Position numbers and translations under genes: made by a program
Notes under the pieces: generated by a model
Database searches by the model: none
The model's input: the letters and a program-made list of their open reading frames with translations, nothing else
Told to the model about the DNA's origin: nothing
Source: JAGOUU01 sp964609155
GTDB taxonomy: Bacteria > Pseudomonadota > Gammaproteobacteria > JAGOUU01
Direction: 5' to 3'
Length of the DNA stretch: 64,000 bases
NCBI GenBank assembly: GCA_964609155.1
Contig: CAZSRF010000005.1
Coordinates: forward strand, 1-64,000
In this document: positions 31,436 through 41,311 of the stretch, one piece after another
How positions within the stretch are numbered: the first letter of the stretch is position 1
How the letters are laid out: every line of letters begins with the position of its first letter

Positions 31436-32791
31436 TTAGTATCTATAGTATTCCGGTTTATAGGGGCCATCTACAGATAAACTTAAATATTCTGCCTGCT
31501 CTTTATTTAATTTTGTTAATTTCACACCTAATCTATCTAGATGTAATCTAGCAACTTTCTCGTCTAATACTTTAGGTAACACATACACTTTGTTTTCGTA
31601 TTTTTTTGAGTTTTGCCATAATTCTAGTTGGGCTAAAACTTGATTAGTGAAAGAATTTGACATAACAAAACTAGGATGACCAGTAGCACAACCCAAATTT
31701 ACTAATCTACCCTCTGCTAATAATATAAGTTTTTTACCGTTGGGGAGTATAACATGATCTACTTGCGGTTTTATGTTATCCCATTTATATTTTCTAATGC
31801 TTGATATATCTATTTCTGAATCGAAATGTCCTATATTACATAAAATAACTTGATCTCTCATTTTCAACATATGTTCATGAGTAATCACACGAACATTCCC
31901 AGTAGCAGTTACAAAGATATCTGCTTTGTCACAAGCTTCTTCCATTGTGACGACACGGTAACCTTCCATCACTGCTTGTAACGCACAAATAGGATCAATT
32001 TCTGTTACCCATACTGTTGCACCTAATGCCCTTAATGACTGAGTGCAGCCTTTACCAACATCACCATAACCTAGTACCACAGCTATTTTACCAGCAATCA
32101 TTACATCGGTAGCTCGTTTGATACCATCTAATAAGCTTTCACGACAACCATATAAATTATCAAATTTAGACTTTGTTACTGAATCATTAACATTAAATGC
32201 CGGAACCTTAAGTTGATTATTCTTTTCCATTTCATATAATCTATGCACACCTGTTGTAGTTTCTTCTGATATGCCTTTTATATTTTTTAATAACTCTGGA
32301 TATTTTTCATGCACTAAGACTGTCAGATCACCACCATCATCTAATAATAGATTTGGCTGCCAATCATTAGGTCCCTTTAATGTCTGCTCAACACACCACC
32401 AATATTCCTCTTCGGTCTCGCCCTTCCATGCAAAAACTGGCACACCCCGTTCGGCAACAGCAGCTGCAGCATGATCTTGAGTAGAAAAGATATTACATGA
32501 TGACCAACGAACCTCAGCACCAAGCTCAACCAACGTTTCAATCAACACGGCAGTCTGAATGGTCATATGCAAACAGCCTGCTATTTTAGCATTCTTTAGG
32601 GGTTTTTGCAGACCGTATTCTGCTCTTAACGCCATTAGTCCTGGCATCTCAGTTTGAGCTATATTAATTTCTTTGCGACCCCATTGCGCTAACGTGATAT
32701 CTTTTACTTTGAAATCTAAATTTTTAGTATTAACCTGATCTTGATTAGGTACACTCGATTTAGTAGTCACTGAGTTCATATGTTTTCTCAT
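31436..32791 (-). CDS. ahcY: S-adenosylhomocysteine hydrolase
   Basis: This 451-residue enzyme shows the family motifs: AGCLHMTIQTAVLIETL and SSCNIFSTQDHAAAA (substrate domain), LLDDGGDLT, FNVNDSVTKSKFDNLYGCRE with the catalytic Lys, VVLGYGDVGKGCTQSLRALG (NAD-binding loop, about residues 240-260), and the C-terminal GPYKPEYYRY with the conserved Lys and Tyr that close the NAD site. It cleaves S-adenosylhomocysteine, which would otherwise inhibit methyltransferases. It is convergent with uvrA. The first 20-25 residues are extra and divergent; an internal Met at residue 5 is an alternative start. A small inverted repeat AGGTT-TAT-AACCT lies upstream at 32888-32900 with no known role. Confidence 0.96.
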   Translation of the reverse strand: MRKHMNSVTTKSSVPNQDQVNTKNLDFKVKDITLAQWGRKEINIAQTEMPGLMALRAEYGLQKPLKNAKIAGCLHMTIQTAVLIETLVELGAEVRWSSCNIFSTQDHAAAAVAERGVPVFAWKGETEEEYWWCVEQTLKGPNDWQPNLLLDDGGDLTVLVHEKYPELLKNIKGISEETTTGVHRLYEMEKNNQLKVPAFNVNDSVTKSKFDNLYGCRESLLDGIKRATDVMIAGKIAVVLGYGDVGKGCTQSLRALGATVWVTEIDPICALQAVMEGYRVVTMEEACDKADIFVTATGNVRVITHEHMLKMRDQVILCNIGHFDSEIDISSIRKYKWDNIKPQVDHVILPNGKKLILLAEGRLVNLGCATGHPSFVMSNSFTNQVLAQLELWQNSKKYENKVYVLPKVLDEKVARLHLDRLGVKLTKLNKEQAEYLSLSVDGPYKPEYYRY

Positions 32792-32984
32792 CCATGAGTA
32801 TATTAATTGTTTTATGTTATCTGAAAATGAAAAAAAATAGAAGAATAAAATTAAACTTACAATATATTATGATTACTCATATCTATTAGGTTTATAACCT
32901 ATCAGAGCTTGCGTAACGGCATAATATCTACTACATTCAAAAAAGTGTTATAAACAATCAATCCAATTTTAACATACATTAAAC

Positions 32985-33713
32985 ATGATGAAAGAAAACA
33001 TTAGTTATCTTATTTTAGCTGCTACGCTTAGCCCTATATCATTGTATGCAATTAGTTTACAAGACGGCTCCATTTCAGCTGAGTTTGGTGGATACACAAC
33101 TCCCTATCATAATGATCCCATGGTAAATATAACAGGACTAGCGGGAAATAAATATAAATCTAAAAATAAGGTTGATACAAATCTTCTTGTTGGCGTTAAT
33201 TATTTATTAAACATAAATACATTTGCTTCTAATCAATTTACAACTAGCTATGGACTTAGCAGTTATTATATGGGCCGCACTAAAGAATCCGGGAAAATTT
33301 TTCAGGAATTAATATTTCCTAATCTATCTTATAAATACAATGTAAGTCATTTTTCTATTTATGCAACTACTAAGATACAAACCCTAAATTTAGCTCCAGC
33401 ATATGACATGAACCTTAATTTTGGTCTGGGTCCTAATTTTGTTAGCAGTTATAAATATAGCGAGAAGACCCTAGATAACATCACAATACCAAGTGACTCG
33501 TTTACCAATCAAACTACTACTAATTTAAGTTTTAATCTTGGCGCTGGATTAAAGATAAATAACCTTCTGAATGGCCAACCCTTGGAGTGTGGTTATAAGT
33601 TCTTTTATCTAGGTGAAGGCAGTCTAAAAAAGAATAATTCGCAGATAATTAACAAACTTAAAACTGGCACCCTATATGCAAATGCCCTCACTTGCACATT
33701 TACTGTAGCATAA
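32985..33713 (+). CDS. predicted outer-membrane beta-barrel protein
   Basis: This 242-residue protein starts with a signal peptide (ISYLILAATLSPISLYA, likely cut at LYA-IS). The rest alternates short hydrophobic/aromatic strands with polar turns (SISAEFGGYTTP, NLLVGVNYLLNI, LSSYYMGRTK, LNFGLGPNFVSSYKY, NLSFNLGAGLKI), as in small porin-like barrels, and ends with LTCTFTVA. The lack of a C-terminal aromatic residue is slightly atypical. I do not recognise a specific family. It is the first of two genes encoding exported proteins, with the interrupted gene starting 24 bases later. Confidence 0.6.
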   Translation: MMKENISYLILAATLSPISLYAISLQDGSISAEFGGYTTPYHNDPMVNITGLAGNKYKSKNKVDTNLLVGVNYLLNINTFASNQFTTSYGLSSYYMGRTKESGKIFQELIFPNLSYKYNVSHFSIYATTKIQTLNLAPAYDMNLNFGLGPNFVSSYKYSEKTLDNITIPSDSFTNQTTTNLSFNLGAGLKINNLLNGQPLECGYKFFYLGEGSLKKNNSQIINKLKTGTLYANALTCTFTVA

Positions 33714-33736
33714 TAACTTTTAATCAAGGATTGATC

Positions 33737-34594
33737 ATGAATACTTTTTTAAAGAAATCACTTTTTCTTGTATGTACAATCTCATCTGTGTATGCAAATC
33801 CATTTTTTAATGTAACAAGTACAGTTGATACTCTATCTATTAATACAACAAATAATACATTTTATAATACTGCTGGAATCAAAATTAAAACTCCTTTTGT
33901 AAATATAGCTAATCCGGGAGTGAATTGCACAATGGCTAGCAATGGTTACTGCATTTTTTCTGTTGGTGGTCAATCAGCTACTCAAATCACCATGGCTGGC
34001 TTAGGAAGCAGTGTTGTTGATTTTGCTTTATGTTTAAATGGCCATGGTGCATTATCGTGTCAAAATTATCAGGTAAAAAAACCTATTAATTTAGATAATG
34101 CTGATTTTAACTTTTATGATCTCAAACAAGATTTAGAAAGTCCATACCGCGCTTTTTCAGTAGTCCCGGCTGGGGTTACAGATGGTGCATTCAATAGTTT
34201 TGCAACAACACCAACTAATGGGGACTATGCCATTGTTACAGGATTTGATGGCGCAGGTCCCGGACACATACGACTAGGTAAAGACTTACCAGCTGGATAT
34301 TCGACTATTACTTTTGATTAGAGAGCAGGTTGGGATCTTGTTCCTTATGGTGCAACTATAGATAGAACATTTAAAGTTAGGATTGAGCCTTATGGCGGTG
34401 GCGATGCCCTACAAGAAACACTGATACTCACAGCTTTCGCTGGAACAAATGTTAATGATACTGGAGCACAAACAGCAACTGTTGATATTTCAAGCTTTGC
34501 CGGACGCTCCATTAGGGTTGTATTTGACTGGTATGTTCCGCAAGTCTTTACTGGTCCAGCATTATTCCAACTTGATAACGTGAATATTTTTTAA
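33737..34594 (+). pseudogene. secreted protein gene interrupted by an in-frame TAG
   Basis: From the ATG at 33737 (AAGGATTG upstream) 194 codons run to a TAG at 34319-34321, and the same frame continues for 90 more sense codons to TAA at 34592-34594. The first part has a signal peptide (LKKSLFLVCTISSVYA) and a beta-rich domain. The part after the TAG (AGWDLVPYGATIDRTFKVRI, TATVDISSFAGRSIRVVFDW, ALFQLDNVNIF) reads as the second half of a jelly-roll/carbohydrate-binding-like domain whose end matches extracellular proteins with LDNVxL tails. The continuity suggests a nonsense mutation, or TAG readthrough. A sequencing error is also possible. A shorter 194-residue product would lack its last strands. 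Confidence 0.7.
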
Positions 34595-34637
34595 ATAGAA
34601 TAGAACAAACAAACATAATTAGCATTGATACCTACTA

Positions 34638-35486
34638 TTAGTACCTGGGTACTGGCACCATTCCAGCAATGGTGTGTGATGCAGCACTGCTGGAGCCATA
34701 TGTGAATACTACTGTGGGTACGTAAGTCAAACCATAACTGGGCACTGAACCAGACACACGTGCACTTGCAACTGTAGGTGCATAAGCGTGTGTCAAAGTT
34801 GAGGCTGGTCTCGCTGAAATACTAGGGGCTCCCAAGTAGATAGTCAAAAAACTATAAGTCTTATCAGCACGACGAGATACAGTTACTCGATAACCACTTT
34901 TAGCAAAATGAGTAAACTGAATGTATAATGCTCGAGCTAAAACGTCATCTAAGCAACTACGAATATCATATCTAGTATAACACCCAGCTAAATCAACCCT
35001 CACGCCTTTGCTTGGATCCCGTAAGTCTATGTCAGGAGCAACAGCAACTGCTTCTGTCATAGCTTTGAAAAGTGATAGCGCATAACCTTCTACTAATTTA
35101 TTTCTTCCGCGCACTACTGCAGCCCGTAAAATGTTGCCTAGCTCTGTATCAGAAAACTTAGGGTTATGAAAAGGCAACCTAAAGCTCACCTCCCCCATGA
35201 AGCCGCGGAAATCAGAGCAGATAATACCTGCTCCACCTAGTTTTTCGATTATATGCTTCCGCATCTCCTCGAACCAATGAGAGGTACTACTAGAAAGCAT
35301 GCCTGTACCAAAAATATAGTCCTTTGTGCTACTATTAGGTAAGTTGCTAAAAGCTCTCTCAATCTCTTCAGTAAGTGCGGGAAGAAAACTAGTTTGCCAG
35401 CTTCTTTCTAGATCTTGTTCTAGCTCTTTATTTTTAGCTTTTAACTTCGCAATCGCTAGTGCAGCTGATTCTTGTGGCACACCCAT
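34638..35486 (-). CDS. hypothetical protein with N-terminal coiled coil
   Basis: This 282-residue protein is not recognised. Residues 5-35 (IAKLKAKNKELEQDLERSWQ) form a short coiled coil. Residues 40-215 look globular, with SSSTSHWFEEMRKHIIEKLG, ICSDFRGFMGEVSFRLPFHN and RGRNKLVEGYALSLFKAM. The last 60 residues are Ala/Ser/Pro/Tyr-rich and low complexity. It has no signal peptide or membrane segment. It is convergent with the interrupted secreted-protein gene and lies downstream of parC on the same strand. As an orphan in a lineage rich in effectors it could be one, but there is no direct evidence. Confidence 0.55.
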   Translation of the reverse strand: MGVPQESAALAIAKLKAKNKELEQDLERSWQTSFLPALTEEIERAFSNLPNSSTKDYIFGTGMLSSSTSHWFEEMRKHIIEKLGGAGIICSDFRGFMGEVSFRLPFHNPKFSDTELGNILRAAVVRGRNKLVEGYALSLFKAMTEAVAVAPDIDLRDPSKGVRVDLAGCYTRYDIRSCLDDVLARALYIQFTHFAKSGYRVTVSRRADKTYSFLTIYLGAPSISARPASTLTHAYAPTVASARVSGSVPSYGLTYVPTVVFTYGSSSAASHTIAGMVPVPRY

Positions 35487-35561
35487 AATAACATCTCATG
35501 TGAATACAAATATTATGGGCAATTATAACATTCAAGTCTTTTGGATCAAGATTATCAAATA

Positions 35562-37811
35562 TTAAACTATATCTATATTAATCAATTGCTGATAATTTTT
35601 TGGTAGTTTCAACCCACGTTTAGCTTGTTCACTATAATAATGTGCAACTTCTTCATGAGTTAATTCTTTTGTTTTATTTTTATCGTTTGTTAAGATAAGA
35701 CCATTTTTACCTGAGAGCAATATTGCATGGGTTACATAATCTTTACGATCTTTTAGATCATTAGTATGAATATTAATTTGTTTATTCCCTTTGCCTTTAG
35801 CTAATTCTACTATATCTGCAACGGGCACCAACAATAAATTACCAGCTAATGTTGCCATCGCGAGCCATTTATGTTCTGGACTAATTAATAATGGTGGTAA
35901 GCAATAACTATGATTAGGGCAATTTAAAACACTCTTACCAGATTTATTTTTCGTATACAATTCACTTAATTTAGTTACAAAACCATAACCAGCATCTGAT
36001 AACATAACAACTTTATTGTCATCACTACCCATTAACATTTGTACAAAAGATGATCCATCTGGTGGAGATAGTCTGCTAGTCAACGGTTCACCCTGGCCTC
36101 GAGCGGACGGTAAACCAAATGCTGAGAAAGCATAGCTTCTGCCGGTATTGTCTACCACATAAACATTCTGATTAGTTTTACTTAAATAATATGTCAATAA
36201 ACTATCGCCTGTTTTATAACTTAATTGCTCTATATTAATCTCATGTCCTTTTGCCGCACGTATCCAACCTTTTTTAGATAGAATAATTGTTACATCTTCA
36301 GCCGGAATAGTGTCTTCTATCTTTATTACTTGTGCCTCTTTCCGCACGACGATTGGCGAACGACGTTTATCACCAAACTCTTGTTGTAAGCTTTGTAATT
36401 CTTTTTTAATTAAATTTTTCAATTTAGTTTCTGAAGCTAGGATAGCTTCTATATTTAAACGTTCTTTATTTAATTCATCTTGCTCAGCCTTTAGTTTAAT
36501 CTCTTCTAGTTTAGCTAATTGCCGTAATTTAATTTCTAAAATAGCCTCTGCTTGAATTTCCGAAAGCTTATATTTTTTCATCAATACAGCTTTTGGTTTA
36601 TCTTCTGTACGAATAATGTGAATAACTGTATCTAAATTTAAAAAAGCTATTAATAATCCATCTAAGATATGCAGCCTGTCTTTAATTTTATCTAGCCTGA
36701 AATTCAATCTTCTAGTTACTGTTGCAATTCTGTATTGTAACCATTCGGCGATAATTTTATCCAGACTTTTTACTTTGGGTTTATTATCAATACCTACTAT
36801 ATTTAAATTTACTTTATAGCTTTTTTCTAAATCGGTAACAGCAAACAGATGCCCCATGAGCTCTTCAATATCTACATTGCGACTTTTGGGAATAATAACA
36901 AGCCTAGTTGGATTCTCGTGATTTGACTCATCACGTAAATCGCTCACTAATGGTAACTTTTTATTTTGCATCAATGCAGCAATTTGTTCTAAAACCTTTG
37001 CACCTGATACTTGATATGGTAAAGCTGTAATAACTATATCGCCTTTTTCTACAGTATAAACTGCACGCATCTTAATAGCGCCATGACCAGTTTTGTAAGC
37101 AGCAGCTATTTCAGATTTAGGTGTAATAATTTCAGCTTCTGTAGGATAATCAGGGCCTTTTATAACTTCACAAACTTCTTTTAACGTAGCCTTAGGGTTT
37201 GTTAACAATAAAATACATGCATCTACTACTTCCGTTAGGTTATGTGGTGGAATGTCTGTTGCCATACCAACCGCAATACCTGTTGCGCCATTTAGTAAGA
37301 CATTAGGTAACATGGCTGGCAATAACTCAGGCTCATCAAGTGTACCATCGAAATTGGGTACCCAATCAACAGTCCCCTGATCAAGTTCTTTTAATAATAC
37401 TTGAGCATATTTAGATAATCTTGACTCTGTATAGCGCATCGCAGCAAAAGATTTTGGATCATCAGGAGAGCCCCAGTTACCTTGTCCATCTATAAATGGG
37501 TATCTATAGGAAAAATCCTGTGCCATCAAAACCATAGCTTCATAACAAGCTGTGTCACCATGCGGATGAAATTTACCTAAAACGTCACCGACAGTACGGG
37601 CAGATTTCTTATACTTTGCAGTAAATTTAAGGCCCAATTCACTCATTGCATAAATAATACGACGTTGTACGGGCTTTAAGCCATCTGCAATATGAGGCAA
37701 AGCTCTATCTAGAATTACATACATGGAGTAATCTAAATATGCTTTTTCAGTAAATTCTCTTAATGGTAATTGCTCAATACCTTCTAGACTTAGTTCGTTT
37801 TGCTTGCTCAT
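35562..37811 (-). CDS. parC: DNA topoisomerase IV subunit A
   Basis: This 749-residue protein matches ParC in length. It has YVILDRALPHIADGLKPVQR, the breakage-reunion region HPHGDTACYEAMVLMAQ, GQGNWGSPDDPKSFAAMRYT with the active-site tyrosine, and a beta-pinwheel C-terminal domain (ILSKKGWIRAAKGHEI, VVMLSDAGYGFV). It decatenates daughter chromosomes together with ParE. At the position of E. coli Ser80 in the quinolone-determining region this protein has Thr. One base separates it from the parE stop, and both are read on the minus strand with parE first. Confidence 0.97.
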   Translation of the reverse strand: MSKQNELSLEGIEQLPLREFTEKAYLDYSMYVILDRALPHIADGLKPVQRRIIYAMSELGLKFTAKYKKSARTVGDVLGKFHPHGDTACYEAMVLMAQDFSYRYPFIDGQGNWGSPDDPKSFAAMRYTESRLSKYAQVLLKELDQGTVDWVPNFDGTLDEPELLPAMLPNVLLNGATGIAVGMATDIPPHNLTEVVDACILLLTNPKATLKEVCEVIKGPDYPTEAEIITPKSEIAAAYKTGHGAIKMRAVYTVEKGDIVITALPYQVSGAKVLEQIAALMQNKKLPLVSDLRDESNHENPTRLVIIPKSRNVDIEELMGHLFAVTDLEKSYKVNLNIVGIDNKPKVKSLDKIIAEWLQYRIATVTRRLNFRLDKIKDRLHILDGLLIAFLNLDTVIHIIRTEDKPKAVLMKKYKLSEIQAEAILEIKLRQLAKLEEIKLKAEQDELNKERLNIEAILASETKLKNLIKKELQSLQQEFGDKRRSPIVVRKEAQVIKIEDTIPAEDVTIILSKKGWIRAAKGHEINIEQLSYKTGDSLLTYYLSKTNQNVYVVDNTGRSYAFSAFGLPSARGQGEPLTSRLSPPDGSSFVQMLMGSDDNKVVMLSDAGYGFVTKLSELYTKNKSGKSVLNCPNHSYCLPPLLISPEHKWLAMATLAGNLLLVPVADIVELAKGKGNKQINIHTNDLKDRKDYVTHAILLSGKNGLILTNDKNKTKELTHEEVAHYYSEQAKRGLKLPKNYQQLINIDIV

Positions 37812-37812
37812 A

Positions 37813-39711
37813 TTAATTGATCTCTGCTAAATTACCTTTATCCTCTAACCAAGCTTTACGATCACTTACTCGTTTTTTAGCCAGGAGCATATCCATCAGC
37901 TCTGTGGTTTGAACTGCGTCATTGATAGTCAGTTGCACTAAACGACGGGTCGTGCGATCCATTGTTGTCTCACGTAATTGTTTTGGATTCATTTCACCCA
38001 ACCCCTTAAATCGCTGTACGTTGATCGTACCTTTAAGATTTTCTGCTTTTATTCTATCTAACACGCCTTGCTTTTCTGAATCATCTAGAGCGTAGAATAC
38101 TTCTTTACCAATATCTATCCTATATAATGGTGGCATAGCAACATAAACATGGCCATTTTTTACTAAAGCAGGGAAATGCTTTAAAAATAATGCACACAAT
38201 AATGTTGATATATGTAACCCATCGGAATCTGCATCAGCTAAAATACAGACTCTATGATATCTAAGTTTTGATAAATCTGTGTCGCCTGGATCGACCCCTG
38301 TTGCGATAGCTATATCATGTACTTCTTTTGAAGCCAAAACCTCATCATGAGAAACTTCCCACGTATTTAAAATTTTACCCCTTAATGGCATAACAGCTTG
38401 GTAATCTCGATCTCGAGCCTGTTTTGCTGAACCACCTGCAGAATCTCCCTCAACTAAGAATAATTCTGATCTTCTTGGATCTTGAGAGGTGCAATCTGCA
38501 AGTTTACCAGGTAATGCCGGCCCCTGTGTAAGTTTTTTACGTTCAACTTTTTTACTAGTTTTTAATCGCGATTGTGCCTTTTCAATGACTAATTGCGCTA
38601 AGGCTTCACCTGTTTGTACATGCTGATTAAGCCATTGAGCAAATTGATCTTTTACGACACCCGATAAAAAGGCAGCTGCCTGCCTTGACGATAAGCGTTC
38701 TTTAGTTTGTCCTGAAAATTGCGGCTCTTTCATTTTAAGTGATAGAAGGTAACGACAATTTTCCCAAATATCTTCTGGGTTAATTTTTACACCACGCGGC
38801 AATAAATTCCTAAATTCACAAAAATCTCGTAAAGCATCTAATAAGCCTGCACGTAACCCATTTACATGGGTACCACCTTGTACTGTTGGTATAAGATTGA
38901 CATAGCTATCTGTTATACCAACACTAGTGTCAGCTTCATTTTCAAGCCAGATCACAGCCCAATCGGCTGTTTCATCATTACCTTTTTGATGACCTAAAAA
39001 AGGTGATTTGGGTAAAAAACCCTCCTGTTGTAAACTCTGGACTAAATATGCTTCTAGGCCTTGATCATAGTACCACTCTACTGTTTCTTTTGATTCATTA
39101 TCAGTAAAGATCACTCTCAAACCAGAACACAAAACAGCTTTGGCTTGTAAAATTTGCTTTAATTTAGAAACAGAGACTTTTTCTGTATCAAAATATTTTT
39201 TATTAGGCCAGAACCTAACAGTTGTACCTGTTTGATCTCGAGGTACTTTTCCTACTATTTCAAGCTCAGAGGTCTTGTCTCCATTAGCAAAAGCCATAGC
39301 ATATAATTTACCATCACGAGCAACTTTTACTTCTAGTTTTTTTGATAACGCATTAACAACTGACACCCCCACTCCATGTAAACCTCCCGAAAAAGTGTAG
39401 TTCTTATCTGAGAACTTGCCACCCGCATGAAGCCTAGTCAAAATTAATTCTATGCCAGAGATCTTATGCTCTTTATGGACGTCGACAGGCATCCCGCGAC
39501 CATTATCAGAAACTTCAATAGAACCGTCTTTGTGCAAAGTTACTGTTATTAAATTTGCATAACCAGAAATAGCCTCATCAACGCTATTATCTATAATCTC
39601 TTGCGCTAAATGGTTAGGTCGCGTAGTATCAGTATACATCCCTGGTCGTTTTTTTACGGGATCTAAGCCACTTAAGACTTCTATCGACTCTGCGGTGTAA
39701 TTTTCGTTCAT
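37813..39711 (-). CDS. parE: DNA topoisomerase IV subunit B
   Basis: This 632-residue protein has the GHKL ATPase motifs EIIDNSVDEA, DNGRGMPVDVH and GGLHGVGVSVVNALS. The TOPRIM domain follows with LVEGDSAGGSAKQARDRDYQ and metal-binding DADSDGLHISTLL, and the C-terminus has RFKGLGEMNPKQLRETTMD. The length (E. coli 630) and the absence of a long insert distinguish ParE from GyrB. It supplies ATP-driven strand passage. parE precedes parC directly, so the two subunits are made from one transcript. Confidence 0.97.
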   Translation of the reverse strand: MNENYTAESIEVLSGLDPVKKRPGMYTDTTRPNHLAQEIIDNSVDEAISGYANLITVTLHKDGSIEVSDNGRGMPVDVHKEHKISGIELILTRLHAGGKFSDKNYTFSGGLHGVGVSVVNALSKKLEVKVARDGKLYAMAFANGDKTSELEIVGKVPRDQTGTTVRFWPNKKYFDTEKVSVSKLKQILQAKAVLCSGLRVIFTDNESKETVEWYYDQGLEAYLVQSLQQEGFLPKSPFLGHQKGNDETADWAVIWLENEADTSVGITDSYVNLIPTVQGGTHVNGLRAGLLDALRDFCEFRNLLPRGVKINPEDIWENCRYLLSLKMKEPQFSGQTKERLSSRQAAAFLSGVVKDQFAQWLNQHVQTGEALAQLVIEKAQSRLKTSKKVERKKLTQGPALPGKLADCTSQDPRRSELFLVEGDSAGGSAKQARDRDYQAVMPLRGKILNTWEVSHDEVLASKEVHDIAIATGVDPGDTDLSKLRYHRVCILADADSDGLHISTLLCALFLKHFPALVKNGHVYVAMPPLYRIDIGKEVFYALDDSEKQGVLDRIKAENLKGTINVQRFKGLGEMNPKQLRETTMDRTTRRLVQLTINDAVQTTELMDMLLAKKRVSDRKAWLEDKGNLAEIN

Positions 39712-39864
39712 AGTATAATGTAGTTTATTTAATTAATTGGCTTAGATATGCCTAATGTATAACTTTCTTAAATTATGCAGTAAATTTAACAATAGTAAAG
39801 AGCCAGACAGAGAGACACACCCATAATCATAATTATTATATATTTTTACATATAACATTATTCA

Positions 39865-41244
39865 ATGAACACTAATTCTTTTATTGATCCAACTATCGTT
39901 CCTGTGTATTCAGTTGAACTACTCAATACCAAAATAAATTTACAGCTACAAACTCAATTTAATATTGTTTATGTAGAAGGGGAAATTTCTAATTTAGCAA
40001 AACCTACTTCAGGTCATTGCTACTTCACATTAAAAGACGATAAATCGCAAATACGCTGTGCTTTTTTTCAAACTGACCAACGGGCACAAAAGTTACAAAA
40101 CTTAAGTTATCTAAAAAATGGCCAAAAAATTATTGTGCGTGCTAAATTAAGCATCTATATCCCACGCGGTGATTACCAATTGATAGTCGATAATATTTTC
40201 CCTACAGGTCTGGGTGAATTACAAATAGCTTTTGAGCAATTAAAGCAGAAATTACTTAAAGAAGGTTTATTTGATCCCCAATATAAAAAATCAATCCCAC
40301 AAATCCCTAGTATTATTTGGGTAGTTACATCTAAAACTGGCGCAGCTATTCGAGATATTTTGATCACTTTAAAAAAGAAACTTCCAACAATTACAATAAA
40401 TATTATTCCAACTCTAGTACAAGGCAAGATGGCATCTGGCCATATTATTAACGCATTAAATTTTGTGGATAACCATAGCAATCCAAAAACCGATGTTATA
40501 CTTCTTGCACGCGGTGGTGGTTCGTTAGAAGATCTCTGGGCTTTTAATGACGAACAACTTGCTCGCACTATTTTTACATTAAAAACTCCCATTATTACTG
40601 GCATCGGCCATGAAACAGATTCTACGATTGCAGATTTTGTTGCTGATCTACGAGCAGCTACTCCAACAGCTGCCGCTCTTGCGGCATGTCTAGATAGCAG
40701 TGATTACAAAAAAAACATGGACAAACTACAAAAATATATTTCTAAGCTCTATAGTAATTATATTGATAATATTTCAGAAAAATTAAAATACTTAAAGTTG
40801 CGGCTATCCCAGCTCCACCCTCAAAATACCATACTTATACAACTGCAACAAACTGATGAATTACAGCTTAAATTATCAAAAAGCATTAACCAAAGCATCA
40901 GTTCCTATCATCAACAAATTGATATATTAAGATATAAATTACAAAGCACCAATCCCTTAAATATATTAAGAATACAGGAAAATAATTTAAAACATCATAT
41001 AACTACATTAAACTACCTGATAAAAAATATATTGACTATCCATAAAAATTCTTTGACTCAATCTGTGAAAAAGTTAAACTGTATAAATCCTTTAGAAGTT
41101 TTAGCAAGAGGTTACAGTATATTACAAAATGCTCAAGGAAAGATTATAACTAATTCTAACTGTATATCAGCAGAAGAAATTATTATCGCAAAACTATCTA
41201 TTGGCTCGCTACAATGCAAAGTAATACAAACAGACAATAATTGA
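39865..41244 (+). CDS. xseA: exodeoxyribonuclease VII large subunit
   Basis: This 459-residue protein has an N-terminal OB-fold (NIVYVEGEISNLAKPTSGHC, YFTLKDDKSQIRCAFF), the catalytic domain with PIITGIGHETDSTIADFVAD and LLARGGGSLEDLWAFNDEQL, and a long coiled-coil C-terminus ending ARGYSILQNAQGKII. It degrades single-stranded DNA to oligonucleotides with the small subunit XseB, which is not encoded nearby. It is divergent from parE. The next plus-strand gene is an unrelated phosphatase-like protein. Confidence 0.95.
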   Translation: MNTNSFIDPTIVPVYSVELLNTKINLQLQTQFNIVYVEGEISNLAKPTSGHCYFTLKDDKSQIRCAFFQTDQRAQKLQNLSYLKNGQKIIVRAKLSIYIPRGDYQLIVDNIFPTGLGELQIAFEQLKQKLLKEGLFDPQYKKSIPQIPSIIWVVTSKTGAAIRDILITLKKKLPTITINIIPTLVQGKMASGHIINALNFVDNHSNPKTDVILLARGGGSLEDLWAFNDEQLARTIFTLKTPIITGIGHETDSTIADFVADLRAATPTAAALAACLDSSDYKKNMDKLQKYISKLYSNYIDNISEKLKYLKLRLSQLHPQNTILIQLQQTDELQLKLSKSINQSISSYHQQIDILRYKLQSTNPLNILRIQENNLKHHITTLNYLIKNILTIHKNSLTQSVKKLNCINPLEVLARGYSILQNAQGKIITNSNCISAEEIIIAKLSIGSLQCKVIQTDNN

Positions 41245-41311
41245 ATATGAGCATAGCAATTATTACATAACTACTCTAGTAAACGTGAAAAACGAGTTAG
41301 GAGGGGGAATA

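Noticed and set aside
32792..32984. Possible SAH riboswitch upstream of ahcY
   Set aside because: The region is AT-rich and shows only a 5-base inverted repeat; nothing like the conserved SAH riboswitch core is visible.
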